Shown here: positions 34,864 to 46,613 of the stretch, one piece after another | Layout of the letters: each line of letters begins with the position of its first letter | Position numbering within the stretch: the stretch's first letter is position 1 | The notes under the pieces: model-generated | The model's input: the letters and a program-made list of their open reading frames with translations, nothing else | Told to the model about the DNA's origin: nothing | Database searches by the model: none | Position numbers and translations under genes: made by a program | NCBI GenBank assembly: GCA_032358165.1 | Contig: JAALGY010000041.1 | Location: 1,116,001-1,180,000 of the forward strand | Reading direction: 5' to 3' | Length of the DNA: 64,000 nucleotides | Source of the DNA: Diplosphaera chodatii | Taxonomy: Eukaryota; Chlorophyta; Trebouxiophyceae; Prasiolales; Stichococcaceae

Positions 34864-35989
34864 TCCAGGTGCTGCAGCCACTGTGCTGCCGTGCTTTGTA
34901 CAGCTCTGCGGTTGTGCGTCACATCTGCTGCTTGACACTTTGATGTAAGTCGCCGTTCCTAGTATGTACTTGCTCTAAGAGTCCTGACAAACAGGCCTGT
35001 CACTACTGATCTACATGTAAATCTACCAAAGTGGCTATGCCATGAATGTAGCTAGACATTGCAACCACATCACGCGGAATGGTACTGCCCAGTCCTTCCC
35101 TCACGCACCTACTCACCGAGCAGTCCATCCTCAGCTGTTGTGGCAACTCGCATGCTGCTGTCAATCAGGAGTGGTTGTTGCTGAACGCATGGCACACTTG
35201 CTACAGTCACCTGGTTTGTCTGCCCTTCTTCACTCCCCAGAAACATTGGTCGACCATGGATCACAAACAGTACTGATAGGGCAGCACCTCTGGGCTTGTG
35301 CTCAACATGCACATGCTGCCGGCCGGCTGCTCATCACGATGTGTAGCCCCACGTTCCTGAGGGGCTCGAGCTGCATATCCAGAGGCATATCGCTGCCTTC
35401 CAGGTCTAGACCATGGCTTGTAAGCATGTTTTCGTGCAGTGCAGGATAGGCTGACGTGACTCTAACATTCATACATTTCGAGCACCCACCGAGCCGGAAA
35501 GGTTGGGGATGCTGGCTTATGCACTGTGTCGCTGTGTAGCTCACTCAGGTGGCAGCCCCCTGCCGTGCGCCGCCGCTCAGTGCGCTTTCGGGGAGGTGAG
35601 CCAATGCTGCGGTCGGCACCTGATGCACTTTCTGAAGGGTTTTGCATCATCAAGGTGTCCGCTGCCCAATTCACACAGCTATGCACATCCATGACAGTAA
35701 GGCAGGTGGGTGGACACGATTACCATGGCTGGGCTGGCTGCGCTTTGAGGTGGAGTGGTGACCATGGTCGCTGTGTCTGCAAGCATCGACAAACACGGCT
35801 CTGTGATGTATGCACGCACACTCAACGTGGGCCAAGCAGCTCTCAGCAACACGGTATGGAATAGACTCTGTTATCCTTCCCCTGATGACAGGCAGTGTGG
35901 GCAGTTTACTGGGTTTAGCGACCAGCTCTGGGCAGTAGTGCATGGCAATTGGTGATTGCGACCCAGTACTCTGCAGCGTGCAATGTGAA
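34864..35989. other. Region with no recognised gene
   Basis: About 1.1 kb after NDUFB10. Several short open frames exist but none shows a known motif. Its left part should be the NDUFB10 3' UTR; the right part may contain 3' exons or UTR of the minus-strand gene at 35990-36736. Confidence 0.3.
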
Positions 35990-36736
35990 TCAGCACCTCT
36001 GGTGGTGGCGATCAGAGCAGTTGCTGCTGCGGCCATGGCAGCTGCGGTGCTTGTCTGGCAAAGGGGCACCCCAGCGCTCGTCATCTGCCGGCGGGCTCCA
36101 ACCGCGATTGGACTGGTAGTCATTGTTGTCATGGCCGTCATGGTACTGGCGGCCGCGGTCAGGACGGGAGTCCGGATCAGCGTGCTTGGCAGTGAGGGTG
36201 TATGTGGGCAGTGGCGGCGGCGATGATAGCCCAGATACTGGGCTGAGCTCTCCATCCTCTGGCAGTGGGGGCGTCAGAATACGCTTCACACCAAATTTCT
36301 GCAGTTGTACGTATGCAGCTTGGCAAATGAGGATCCATTGGTCACATTGGTTGCTGATATCCTGTCACCCCTTGGCATGCGAGCATAATGGCTGTGCCTT
36401 GCACCTTGAAGTCTGCTGCCGTGGCCTTGTCAATGAAAACACGGTGGTGGTGAACCCTCTTTTTGTGCATTTTCTGCAAGGCAAGGGCCCAAGCTGACGT
36501 GTCAACCATCCTAACAGAACTGTAGTTGGATCCCAATGCAGATGTTATGAGGTCAGCAGTGTGTAGCTTACCTGGTAGGCATCGTCTGCATCCCTGGTCC
36601 TGCAGTTGAGCAGCAGGCGCTGTCTGAGCATCTTGCAGTTGTCTTGTAATAAGTATATCCACCAGTCCACAGCATTGCACAGCACACCGCACCGGATGAA
36701 GGTCACGAGCGCCATCTTGCTCCTTAAGAGGACCAT
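35990..36736 (-). CDS. Uncharacterised protein, at least three exons
   Basis: I do not recognise the family. Exon 1 (start ATG 36736 or 36715) reads MALVTFIRCGVLCNAVDWW then IYLLQDNCKMLRQRLLLNC and ends ADDAYQ at a CAG/GTAAGC donor near 36572. Exon 2 (about 36404-36473) reads KMHKKRVHHHRVFIDKATA. Exon 3 (about 36009-36299) reads KFGVKRILTPPLPEDGELSP and continues into a Pro/Asp/Arg-rich, probably disordered tail. The hydrophobic-aromatic first exon followed by a basic segment looks folded and under selection. The 3' end is unresolved; the third exon probably ends at an AG/GTGCTG donor near 36005 and more exons may follow. Confidence 0.45.
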
Positions 36737-37598
36737 GCGTGGACCACATGCTCGTGCATCAGGCTATTCTGTTGTGTCTGCCCGCCTTCCCGTGATGGGA
36801 CTCAAGATTCCGACTTTCAAGGCGCAGCAGTCGTTGCAGCCTTCTGCCCCATTGTGCACCGCAGGCGCAGCGCATTGCCACAGAAATGCATCGGCAAGAG
36901 GCGCACTGTGTCCCGAGGGTTGGGTCTCACTTGTGATCGAATTGCACGCCGTGTATTGCGCCAAACTTTGCAAACAGTTTCCTGTGCATGCGCACAGTGC
37001 AATGGTCAGTGTTCAGTTCCTGTGGACTGTGAGTTGCCATGCAATAAGCTGTGCGCCTGTGGCCAGCACGGTCCATTGTGGAGGTACCGTAAGGCGAAAT
37101 GCTAGAGACCATGCAGCTACACGGCAGACCATCGATCACATGCAGCACACTTGATGTCTGCTTCATGCTTGAGGTGCAGATTGTCCACGAACAGCACCCA
37201 GCCACATACGCCATCATTTGCTCCCATTATGTGCTGACTACTTGCAGCTGCATGCGAGCCAGGATAGGGAATACAACAGCCCTGCTCAACTTCGTTGTGT
37301 GCGACGACATTGACAGATGATATAAGCTAAGCTGCAACCGCCGGGGTGGCAATTATTAGGACACGCACACAGGTCGCCTGGGCTGCTGTCTACAAATCAA
37401 GTCGAGACCTTGGCTGGCTGTCCCGCCGAATAATGCATCCGTCCCTTGACAGTAGGATGCCCTTTTCAAGGATGCCCAGTAAGGTGCTCAGTAAGGAGAC
37501 GTGGCGATCGTGAGAGTGGCGATCCTGACAAGGCAGCCTCATGATTCTACCCAGATTGAGCACACTATGCGGCAGTCCAACCGCACAACAGCCGAATG
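36737..37598. other. Region with no recognised gene
   Basis: About 860 bp between two minus-strand genes. Open frames on both strands show no recognisable motif and look like chance reading of GC-rich sequence. It includes the 3' UTR of the GTPase gene to its right. Confidence 0.3.
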
Positions 37599-39490
37599 TC
37601 AATGCCGAGGCGGCTGCTCAATAGCAAAGATGCCCAGGTTGCTTTGCCGGTAGTCTTTCAGCAACCGCTGACCTGCCCGCTCTTCATCGCCCTGCATAGC
37701 TTGCTCAGCTCTTGTGAGGAGCCAGAAGGAGCAACAAATGGCAGTATATATGCATACAAATGACCATCCGCACCCATGCAATGCAGGGCCTCACACCTGG
37801 AACATTGCCTCTGCCAGCTTTGCGATGTAGCTCTCCCCAGACAGCCCGAGGGGACTGAGCTTGTAACTGCATGCATCCAGCAGGCCTCAGTGCGAGAGCC
37901 ACTTCAACACAGTGCCCATGCAGCAACTGGACAACGAAGCAGGTTTGAGCACTGCAGATTGCTGCGCATCCGCACCGCTGTATGAATGCCTCGGCGATGG
38001 CTGGCCCTGTGGGCGTCTGGAGCATGGAGTCGACCATGCCTGCGGCGACCAGCGACGCCACATACGCCGCCTCGCCAATGTCGTTGCACACCGCCAGGCG
38101 CTGCGCAACTGCCTGATTTTTGAGGCTCATTGGCAGCACGCCTGCACGGAGGGGGGTGCTGTTGGACAGCCTGCACCGTCCAATATGCAAAATCTGCTGT
38201 TGCCATGTATGCTCAACTAATAGCTGACCGTTCAGTTCTTCAAGGGCGTCCGCTGTGCAGCTAACATCCGCAGTAGGACTCCTGTGTGCCAGTGGCATCT
38301 GCGGGCCCACCTGGTGTGTCCAGTAGATCCACGTCGCCGCCGAGCCGCAGCCAGCGCAGCTGCCGGGTGACGCCGGGGCGGGGCGCCGAGGGCGCCACCT
38401 TCCGCCCCAGCAGCCTGTTGATGAGCGCGCTCTTGCCCACATTGGGGAAGCCCACCTGCCAGAACAACGTTAAACATGGTCATGACAATGACCATGGACA
38501 TGACACAGTCGACACCCTGAGATGACATGCTATAGAGCCATGCGCATCCAGTTCATTGTTTCTGGCTGCTCCTCTGCAGCTGCACCCCGCGGCGATGTTG
38601 AACGAGCACCCCTCACCACCGCAGCTTTCAGGGGCCGCGGCCGCAGCCCGCGCCGGTCCCGTGCCTCGTTGATGCCCGCGCCGGCCGCGATAGCTGCTTT
38701 CGCCACCTGCTGGTGCCGATCACGAACCATGGTACACTTTGCGCCAGCGTTGCAGGTCATCACAGCGACGCGCCATGATACGCTGGTACAGGAGTCGAAG
38801 ACCAGCCCGTCACCTTCCTGACGCCCGTGCCCAGCTTTGCATCTGTCCAGAACGTGGGCTGCTGCTGCCGGCGAAAGTAGGCGGCCCATGCCGCCTGGTC
38901 CGCGGGTGACACCATGTCCACGCGGTTCAGCACGAGCAGCAGCGGCTTGCCGCTGACCCAGCCCTGCAGCTGCGGGTGGCACGTGGCCATGGGTATCCTG
39001 CATGTCACAATCGCACATCGACAGGTGCAGTTCGATGCTGTCGTGTGACGCCATGCAGGTCGAAGCACTGTCCTCGTAGGAATGGCTTGAGGGCAATCAC
39101 AGTGATCTGGTATGCCACGGGTGCCACAGGCGACCATGTACCTGGCGTCTCGGACTTCCATGACCAAGTCCACTTTCCCTAAATGCTCCTTCAAATCCCG
39201 CTCAGCTTTCGCAATGTGCCCAGGGTACCATTGCACCATGCGCGGCTGCAGCACACATGACTGATGTAAGCAAGTGACCCGTGGTCGCTGTCCTCGTGAA
39301 GTGGCAGCATCGCGTTTTTCATCACACCAGAATTTCCATTCATGCATCCAAGTCGAAGAGCTTTGTGTAGAGAGCGTCGCCCAGCTTGCGGCCTCACCTG
39401 TAACGATGTGTCCTCTCCAAGTTCAGCTGCACTCGCCATAGCCGACGTGACCGTCTGCACAGTAGAGGTCAAATTTGTCACGGCCACCAT
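37599..39490 (-). CDS. RbgA/YlqF-like circularly permuted GTPase
   Basis: These GTPases mature the large ribosomal subunit of bacteria, plastids and mitochondria. ATG 39490 opens [20 protein letters not shown], a Ser/Thr-rich likely organelle-targeting leader. The body reads [20 protein letters not shown] (~39230), [11 protein letters not shown], then the permuted G order: G4 [13 protein letters not shown] (~38935), G1 [20 protein letters not shown] (~38410-38457), G2 region [10 protein letters not shown]3 DLLDTPGG (~38310). The C-terminal domain reads [20 protein letters not shown] (~38060), [20 protein letters not shown], and [20 protein letters not shown], with the stop at 37599-37601. The pattern and C-terminus match plant DGP3-type plastid or mitochondrial RbgA homologues. 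Which organelle it serves is not determined here. Confidence 0.85.
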
Positions 39491-40191
39491 GCGATCCGTT
39501 TGTTTTTGGCTTTGAGCACTGACTCCGCATGAATATGCGGCAGGTTCATCAGGCGCTCGCCAAGGTCCTAACCTTCCCAGGTCGGCAGCGCCTCTGAGCC
39601 CCGTTCATATGAGCTGCTGATGGTTGATGTCTTGTTGACACCATTTGCTGCGGATGCTGGAACAATCTGGTGACCATTAACCCGTCCAATCCCTCATGCC
39701 TGGTCCGTTGCAGAACGTGTGCAGCAAGGGCTTGTTGACATGCGGCTGTGAACGCCATGGAGGCACGGTGTTCAGTTTGCTCCCGCTCGACTGACCCTCG
39801 GATGTGCAAGCATGTCTTGGATGCGCCCATAGTCGGCTGGTTGCATGCTGCAGCGCCAGCTCAGCAACTCAGTCCCTGTACTTCAGTGACACTTCAGTGA
39901 CACAGGTCGCAGCAACGAGGTTTCAGGAATGCCAAGATGACATCATGTAGCATGCACAGCGGCGTTCTGTATAAGTGAATAACCAATGAAATGCGTTGAA
40001 TGGACCGGTGCTGTATGCGCAGAATGCACCAGCAAGGCAACTCAATTGCCATGCAGAACATCCAGAACCACTGATCTATCCTAAGGTCCTAAGCCCAAAT
40101 ATGAAGAACACGAGCCTGAGCACATGTCCGCAGAGTTTGTATGAGTTAGGTTCCAATCTCGTGACCGAGGCCAGTGTGTTTGCTCGCTCAA
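39491..40191. other. Intergenic region, nothing recognised
   Basis: About 700 bp upstream of the RbgA-like gene and downstream of the acyl-CoA oxidase gene. It holds a 12 bp tandem duplication (ACTTCAGTGACA) at about 39881-39904 but no recognised exon. Confidence 0.3.
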
Positions 40192-42578
40192 TCACATCCG
40201 TCCCTCGCTTGTAATGACAGGCTTCTTGCGGGCAGGCGGTGCCCGGAATGCTGCAACGCCAGTGATGTCCCGTCCAGATACCAGTGAGTTGACCTGCAGG
40301 ATGCAAGCGGCCTCAATCACTAGACTGCAGGGTCAATGACAGCAAGCGGAACTTAGGCAATATTTGCCTCTACCAAAAGATGGACGAGGTTGCGTAAGCT
40401 CACGACAAGCAAAATGGACAGTGCGAGACTGCAGCCGGTGTCAAGAAGGGCAAGGTACCTGCTGCGTCCCCTCGTACGTGAAGATGGCCTGTTAGAAATG
40501 CACTCACAACTGAGTCACATGTTGCCCTCAGGAGGCAGGAGGTTCAATAAGCAAGCAATGGTGCTGTGATTTGAAGTGCAAGTTCACACACAAGACCAGC
40601 ACCTCCATATCACAAAACTGCTTCCCGACCAAAAAGTCAGCCACGACACCATTCCCGCCCAGCAGCTCCCGAGCCATGGCCACCACTTCACGTCCCTGCG
40701 CAGGCAACTAGCAATCATCAAGACCAAAGCTGAGTGTTCTGTGCAGCGGGTGCACGGGACAACAGCAAGATGTGGCGCAGAGCCACTTATCACAAGTCCC
40801 AAGGACCGACCTGCGTCGTCGTCCATGCCTTGACGTTGCTGGCCATACCGTGGTTCATCTTGCCTTCCTCTGACAGCTTGCTCAGGCGCCAGCACATCAG
40901 AAACATTCCCTGTTGCTGTGAAGGGGGTCCGGATCAGTGGAAGTGCAGGAACGAAATCCACTACTGCTGAGATGATCTATTCAACAAAGCCGCCATATGC
41001 CATGTCAGAGGTCAGGAGCGACCTGGATGTGGCCAAGCATGCGTGCCAGCTTGTCCTGCGACAGCTGGAAGGCCGACAGTGGCGCGCCAAACTGCTGCCG
41101 CTGGCCCAGGTACCGAACGCACATGTCGTAGGCACCCATTGCCATGCCCACCGGCTGCCAGGCCACCATGATGCGCGAGACCGCCAGCACCTGAGTGGAG
41201 CAAACGTGAGGGTTACAAACAGGAGCTGTTGGCGGATTGCGGCGAGGACGATCAGCCGAGCCAAGGCCTGGCCACCCATGTGGCCATGCTCAGATGCCGT
41301 CCCTGCCGAGGGTACCGACCTTGTTCGTGTCTGCAAATGAGATGACACCAGCGAGCCGTGCAGAGTCTGGCACAAATACGTCTGCCATGTGGATGTCTGC
41401 ATTTTGCGTGACCCTGCGCATTGCATCACACAGCCTCAAGGTCTGCATGACCGGCATCAGGTTGACAAGAGCTGGAGTGGGCAAGGACCACTACAAACTC
41501 CAGCAGCAGACCGTGCTGTCCCCTCACCGCAGCGAGATCTTGTTCTCAATCTTCGTGGTCGTGAAGCCTGCTGTGCCCTTCTTGACAACGAAGGCATTAA
41601 CCTGCTTTGTGTCCAGGTTGCGTGCCCAGATGACAACCACATCAGCAAAGGTGGCATTGCCTGCAAACACGTCAAACAGACATGAGCAGGGCGGCCAAAC
41701 TGATCGAAGGTCCACGGCCATAGCAACTCGACGTGCCACACCACTGTTGTAACACACGGAAAGGAAATGACAACTGACCAATCCAGCGCTTCTGGCCATT
41801 CAGCTTCCAACCGCCAGACACTTTCTCGGCTGTCGTCTGCAGTGCTGAAGCGTCCGAGCCATTGCTCGGCTCTGTCAGGCCCCAAGCACCTATGCAGAGA
41901 GTGACCATGATGTCTGTGGAAGTCATGGCAATCACACAGGTTGCTAGAAATATATGTCTTCAGAAGCTGCATGTGGTGCATCCCGTCTGCAACAGGAATT
42001 CCATTCCTGCTGTAGTTAGTGAATAGAAAGTGCCACAGCTCACCAATGTGTTCCAGGCTGGCGAGTGACGGCAGCAGCTCCTGCTTCTGCTGCTCACTGC
42101 CCAGCAGGCCGATGGTCAGCATGCATAGGCTGTTGTGCACCATGAGAAACGTGCTGCAGCTGGCATCCACACGGGCCATCTCCACCACCGTCATCGCTGC
42201 TGCCATGATGGACTGCCCCGCGCAGCCATACCCAGAAAGCGTAGCGCCACCCAGATTAAGCTTGCGCAGCTTTGGGATGATTTCAAATGGAAAAGATGCC
42301 CGCTCCCAGTGATCCGCAATGATGGGGGCCACCTCCGTCTCCATGAACCGCCGCACGGCATCGCGTGTGAAGCGCTCCTCCGCAGTCAGCAGGCCGTCGA
42401 GGCCCAACAGGTCGTGTGCAGCAGCTGGGAAGTCCGACATGTTCTGTGCCTGCGGGAACTGCTCGGTGAGGCCGCTGCCCATTGCCCGCGTCGGCTGCAT
42501 GGCCACGCCTGCATCTGCACCTGCACCTGCACGTGTGTTGGCATTCAGATGCGCGGCAAACACGCGTAGCCGGTCCAT
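40192..42578 (-). CDS. Acyl-CoA oxidase/dehydrogenase, ACX4-like
   Basis: An FAD enzyme that desaturates acyl-CoA in beta-oxidation. ATG is at 42576-42578. After a variable leader come [20 protein letters not shown] (~42340), [32 protein letters not shown] (~41850), the acyl-CoA dehydrogenase signature, and [19 protein letters not shown]. Next are [20 protein letters not shown] (~41065), [10 protein letters not shown] (~40462-40491) and [19 protein letters not shown] (~40215-40270), which closely resemble the plant peroxisomal short-chain oxidase ACX4 ending. The last residues are SEGRM with the stop at 40192-40194, so the canonical SKL-type peroxisome signal is missing. A glutaryl-CoA dehydrogenase-like enzyme is the main alternative. 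Confidence 0.82.
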
Positions 42579-42850
42579 GCTGGACACGAGAGCGAAGCGA
42601 GGGAATGGCGCTGACACCAACAAACAACTTGTCGCATTGCAGCTTTGGCAAGAAGCTCGGCATATGAAACCTCCTTCTCTGCTCACGGTGCTGACTCGGC
42701 AGGCTACGGTGACCTACGGCTACGCCTACGTGCAGCTGGGATGCACAGCGCAAGTCCGCACTGGTAGTCGTCATGTACAGTTTGCAACGCCATGTTTGGC
42801 CAGCAGTCACTGTCCAGCAAACGTGCGTCCCTCGTTCAACCGTCGCAATC
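42579..42850. promoter_or_regulatory. Short bidirectional upstream region
   Basis: Only 272 bp separate the start codons of the divergent ACX4-like gene (-) and the small membrane protein gene (+). Both 5' UTRs and core promoters must lie here. I could not identify a TATA box or other motif with confidence. Confidence 0.45.
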
Positions 42851-43264
42851 ATGGTGTGTGCACAGTGTGTGTCAATGCCCTCATGCTCCCTCACAGCTCG
42901 GCGTGCCCCATTCAGGACACACAGTCTGCAATCCGTGCTCAGATACACAGCACATGCAGCCCCCAGCCAGCAGCACAGGAGGAGATCAACAGCTGTCAGG
43001 CCCACTGCAGCCCTTCAGATTGACTGGAGTGATCCAGACACCCTGGTTGGCCTGCTTGGCGCAGTGCTAGGCCTGGGACTTGGCATTGGCGCTCCCGCGT
43101 TCTACATTAGCAGAGATAATGCAGATGAGAAGCGGCTGGAGGAGTTGCGTGAGCTGAATCGAGAGACCTTCAAAGCCACTGGCGAGTATATGTCCGAGGA
43201 GGAGATCGCGAAGTTCAGGCGGCCGCGCTGGACAGACCGCAGGGAGTTCCAGGACGACGACTAA
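42851..43264 (+). CDS. Small single-helix, probably plastid membrane protein
   Basis: A single-exon gene of 137 residues. The start MVCAQCVSMPSCSLTARRAP at 42851 looks like a chloroplast transit peptide (Cys/Ser/Arg-rich, few acidic residues). The mature part starts IDWSDPDTLVGLLGAVLGLG and contains one Gly/Leu-rich hydrophobic segment (GLLGAVLGLGLGIGAPAFYI). A highly charged tail follows (DEKRLEELRELNRETF, TGEYMSEEEIAKFRRPRW, FQDDD). The stop is TAA 43262-43264. The layout suggests a thylakoid or envelope protein with a stromal tail. I do not recognise the family by name. Confidence 0.6.
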   Translation: MVCAQCVSMPSCSLTARRAPFRTHSLQSVLRYTAHAAPSQQHRRRSTAVRPTAALQIDWSDPDTLVGLLGAVLGLGLGIGAPAFYISRDNADEKRLEELRELNRETFKATGEYMSEEEIAKFRRPRWTDRREFQDDD

Positions 43265-43488
43265 ATGCCAAGGGCTGCGGCGATGCTTGAAACCAGGTCA
43301 TCGGTCAGTGGCTGCTGGAGTGGTTGCCTGCAGATACCAGACCACGACCTCAGTATGTGAAGCACGGGCTCCTCGTTGCATGCTTATGCAGGCTGTCGTA
43401 GCCAGGGTTGAAGCACATGCTGATCAGACAATATTGACGCACGGAGTGAGCTATCAGATTGCCCACCACAGAGACACAGGCGACTGAA

Positions 43489-46253
43489 CTAGAGCTCATC
43501 GTCTAGGTTCTCGTTCAGCTGGTCTGAAACTGCCTGCTGGAATGTTTGGTTCGCCTGCAAGAAAGCCCTCAACCGTCAGCAATGTCCAACACCTCGTGAG
43601 TCTTGAGAAGCAAGCTCAAGCAATACCTTTCCATTCGGAGTCGATGTATGGTCTGCATAGCACTCACGCACCCGCTTTCGTGACTGCTTGCGGTGCTTGT
43701 GGCTGTCCAACAGTGCCTCCCGCTGCGCAAGCCCACCTTTGCCGGTCTTCATGCGCACATTGCCCTCTCTTGCCTGCAAGCAGCGCACACACGACTACAA
43801 ACCACCAACACCTCCTGCTGGCGCCATCCTGGCCTACAGAGTGAAACTTCATGTAATGCGTTCCCATTGCTGTTTGACTTTCAGGTTGGACATTACGGAA
43901 CTCAGGCAATGCCCCGAAGAGTACAAACCCCGTGAGTCGAGGCTCACCTTCTTGCTAGCAGAGCGGTGGCGTTCACGCTCGTCCTTGGCTTTGACCTCCT
44001 CCAACACCTCCAGGTAAAAAGGGTACCGTTCCCAGTCACCCCGCACCACACAGCCTGGCTCGTGTATGTGCTGGCAGTTGGCGAAGCGGCAGCTGCAGGA
44101 GAGGTCACACTGAGGCTGGAGCCTTGCTGCATCTTATTGGTACAGCACTGCAAGGCCATCAAGAGCAGGCCACCCGGACACAGCAGCACCGCATTCATCT
44201 CACAAGGTGTACTGAAGGCAGCGGTGATGCTGACTGCAACCACAAGGGAGCCGATGCTTTAAACAATGCCTACCTGCCCCCCTCTAGAGCAGCAGTTACT
44301 TCAGGGAAGCAGCTGGGCAGCACATCTGCGGTGACCTCCTCCAGCGCCGGCTGGTTGAATCCAGGCGTGTCAGCAATCAGGCCCCCGGACCGCAGCGGCA
44401 GCAGCGTCACCGTGCGCGTCGTGTGCTTGCCACGCCCAATGGCAGAGATGCCGCCGATTGCCTGCAATGCTAAAGCCGGTCTGCTTGAGTCTGTACCGGT
44501 GAGCTCCTTTGGGATGAAAAACCACACACTGGAGGCTTGCACGTCCAGCGACATGGCACTGACCTGAAGCTGCTCGACTTCATCGCCTCTGCCAGATCCA
44601 TTGTCTTCTGACTGTGCTCGTCTGCTGGCTGCTGGTGTCGTGTTCCTGCCGAAAGCACTCCAAGCCACACGACTGCCCCGCTCTCCGGCATCGGCTGTGG
44701 CTGCAGCAGCGAGTGCTGGTACTGCACTGCTGTCACATTCAACATGCAAGGGCCCGGCGCCGTTCTGTCCTTGTCTGAACTCTGGATCCACTGCATCGGC
44801 AGGCTGCTGCTCGCCCGACTCCTCTGCTGCTGTATGCACCGCTGGGTCTGTCCACGCGTCTTCCACTGTCTCGTTCTGCTTCAGGGCGTTCAGTATCGAG
44901 GACTTGCCCACGCCAGAGGGCCCGGCAAACACGGAGACCTTGCCGACCAGGGCGTCCAGCAGCGGCTGCAGCCCCAGGCCGCTGTGCGCGCTGACGGTGA
45001 TGGGCGTGTAGCCCCAGCTGCGCACCTGCAGCCAAGGTTGTGGTGCTACGGATCCAGGCCAGTCATATGCGCCTCTCTCTATCACTTGATGCTTTACGTG
45101 CACTGGCTCTCGGCTACACTCCCCAGGGTCCTTGGGTGTATGAATGGTGTGGATGACTCTGTGTACGAGTGAACAGGCACCTGGCTGACGACATGCTCCA
45201 GCTCATCGGGGGGCAGCAGGTCTGCCTTGTTGAGGACCAGCGTCACGGGGATGCCCACGGCCTCGGCGGACACCAGGAAGCGCGTGGCATTCGGCGGCTC
45301 AAAGGGCGGCTGTGATTCAGGAAGCAAAAGCGTGTTGTCCCGACAGAACCTTGAACTGCAGTTTGCGTACCTCACACAATCAAGCTGATGGACATGCTAT
45401 GCAGGGCAGTCGTCAAACACTGCATGCACGTTCACGGCAGGCATCTTGCATGCACAGGCAAATGCACCTGCGCCAGCGAAAACACCATCAGCGCCTGATC
45501 AATGTTGGCGATTGCGGGGTCAGTCATGGCATTGCGGCGGTGCAGCACCTCCTGCACCATGCCTGCAGGGCAATGGACGCAAATAGATGCCCGTGTTGGC
45601 CATGACACTACAGCGTCTGCTCTGAATGCGAGTGCACCATGACACCAGCACAACAGTCGGCGAGCTGGGCGACACCAAGCCACTGCATGGATTCTGACAT
45701 CTGCACACAGCACCACCTCTGCCGTCTGTCCAGTCTATGCCGGTGACCTCGACCTCATCGCCCACTAACACTGTCTGCTTGATCTTCTTCAGCAGTGTGC
45801 GCACTACGCACAGCAGCTGTGGCTGCGGTGGCGGTGTGCTGTCATCCCCGCTAAGCCGATCGACCCTGACCCGCACAAAGTTCGCCTGTGCCTGCATCAC
45901 CTGCGAGTCGCGGACACGCCGTGGAGGAGGGTTCATTCCCGACCCAGTCACGCTGATGACAGTTGGCGCTGCAGCATGCGGCATGTTGCTCATCTGGCAA
46001 ACTGCAAGGAGGCCGTACCTTGCCAAAGGCGTTGGACGCGGGGCTTTCGTCATTGCTCACAGTCTGCTGTGCAGAATGCAATGACCCCGTCTCGCTCAGT
46101 GCAGCAGCTGCTCCGCCCCTTCTGGCGCGCCACCGCACAGCATGACCATGCTCTGGTGGTGCTGCCAGCGCTGACCAGCCGCGCAGCGATATCAAAGAGC
46201 TCGTCACATTGCACGTGGCTCTGTGACACAGCAGCACCTGCTGCGCGGGCCAC
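43489..46253 (-). CDS. RsgA (YjeQ)-like circularly permuted GTPase
   Basis: RsgA acts in small ribosomal subunit maturation. The likely start is ATG 46253; the N-terminus before the OB fold is low-complexity and its first exons are uncertain. The OB fold is [13 protein letters not shown] (~45880) and [20 protein letters not shown] (~45750). The GTPase is permuted: [20 protein letters not shown] (~45480), G4 [20 protein letters not shown] (~45220), G1 [20 protein letters not shown] (~44900), G2-like [11 protein letters not shown]3 [15 protein letters not shown] (~44360). A zinc motif [18 protein letters not shown] follows (~44050-44110). The C-terminus ends [11 protein letters not shown] with the stop at 43489-43491. 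About 130 residues of acidic/Ser-rich sequence are inserted between G1 and the GRGKHTT element. An organelle location is inferred. Confidence 0.85.
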
Positions 46254-46613
46254 TTACTGAAACAGGTGCTCATCATGCACTGCGCAGTTGCGAAATGAGT
46301 TGCTGACATACGGCCATGCAGCCGTCTAGAGTCTGGCAGCGATGGCTCCGTTGAGTTATACGATATGCTAGAGATGAAGCAGCTACGCTACGCAAGTCTA
46401 CCGTGCGAATCTGGCTCTGCACCTGTGCTCTGCACTACGCCACTACCCGTGGGACCAGTCAGTCAATTATTCAACGGCACTAGGGTCAAGAGATTAAGAC
46501 CTACCGATACCTACTATTTGACCTTCCCAAACCACAGCGAACTACATGAATCCCGACTCATGCCCATGCGGGCCTATAGCCTTGTTACGAGCTGCCTGCC
46601 GCCATTGAGGATC
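46254..46613. other. Intergenic region, nothing recognised
   Basis: About 360 bp between the kinesin stop and the proposed RsgA start. The base composition is more AT-rich than the neighbours and no motif was recognised. Confidence 0.3.

Noticed and set aside
36606..37154. 182-codon plus-strand open frame
   Set aside because: Overlaps the first exon of the minus-strand gene and shows Cys/His/Ser-rich composition typical of chance frames here; no motif seen.
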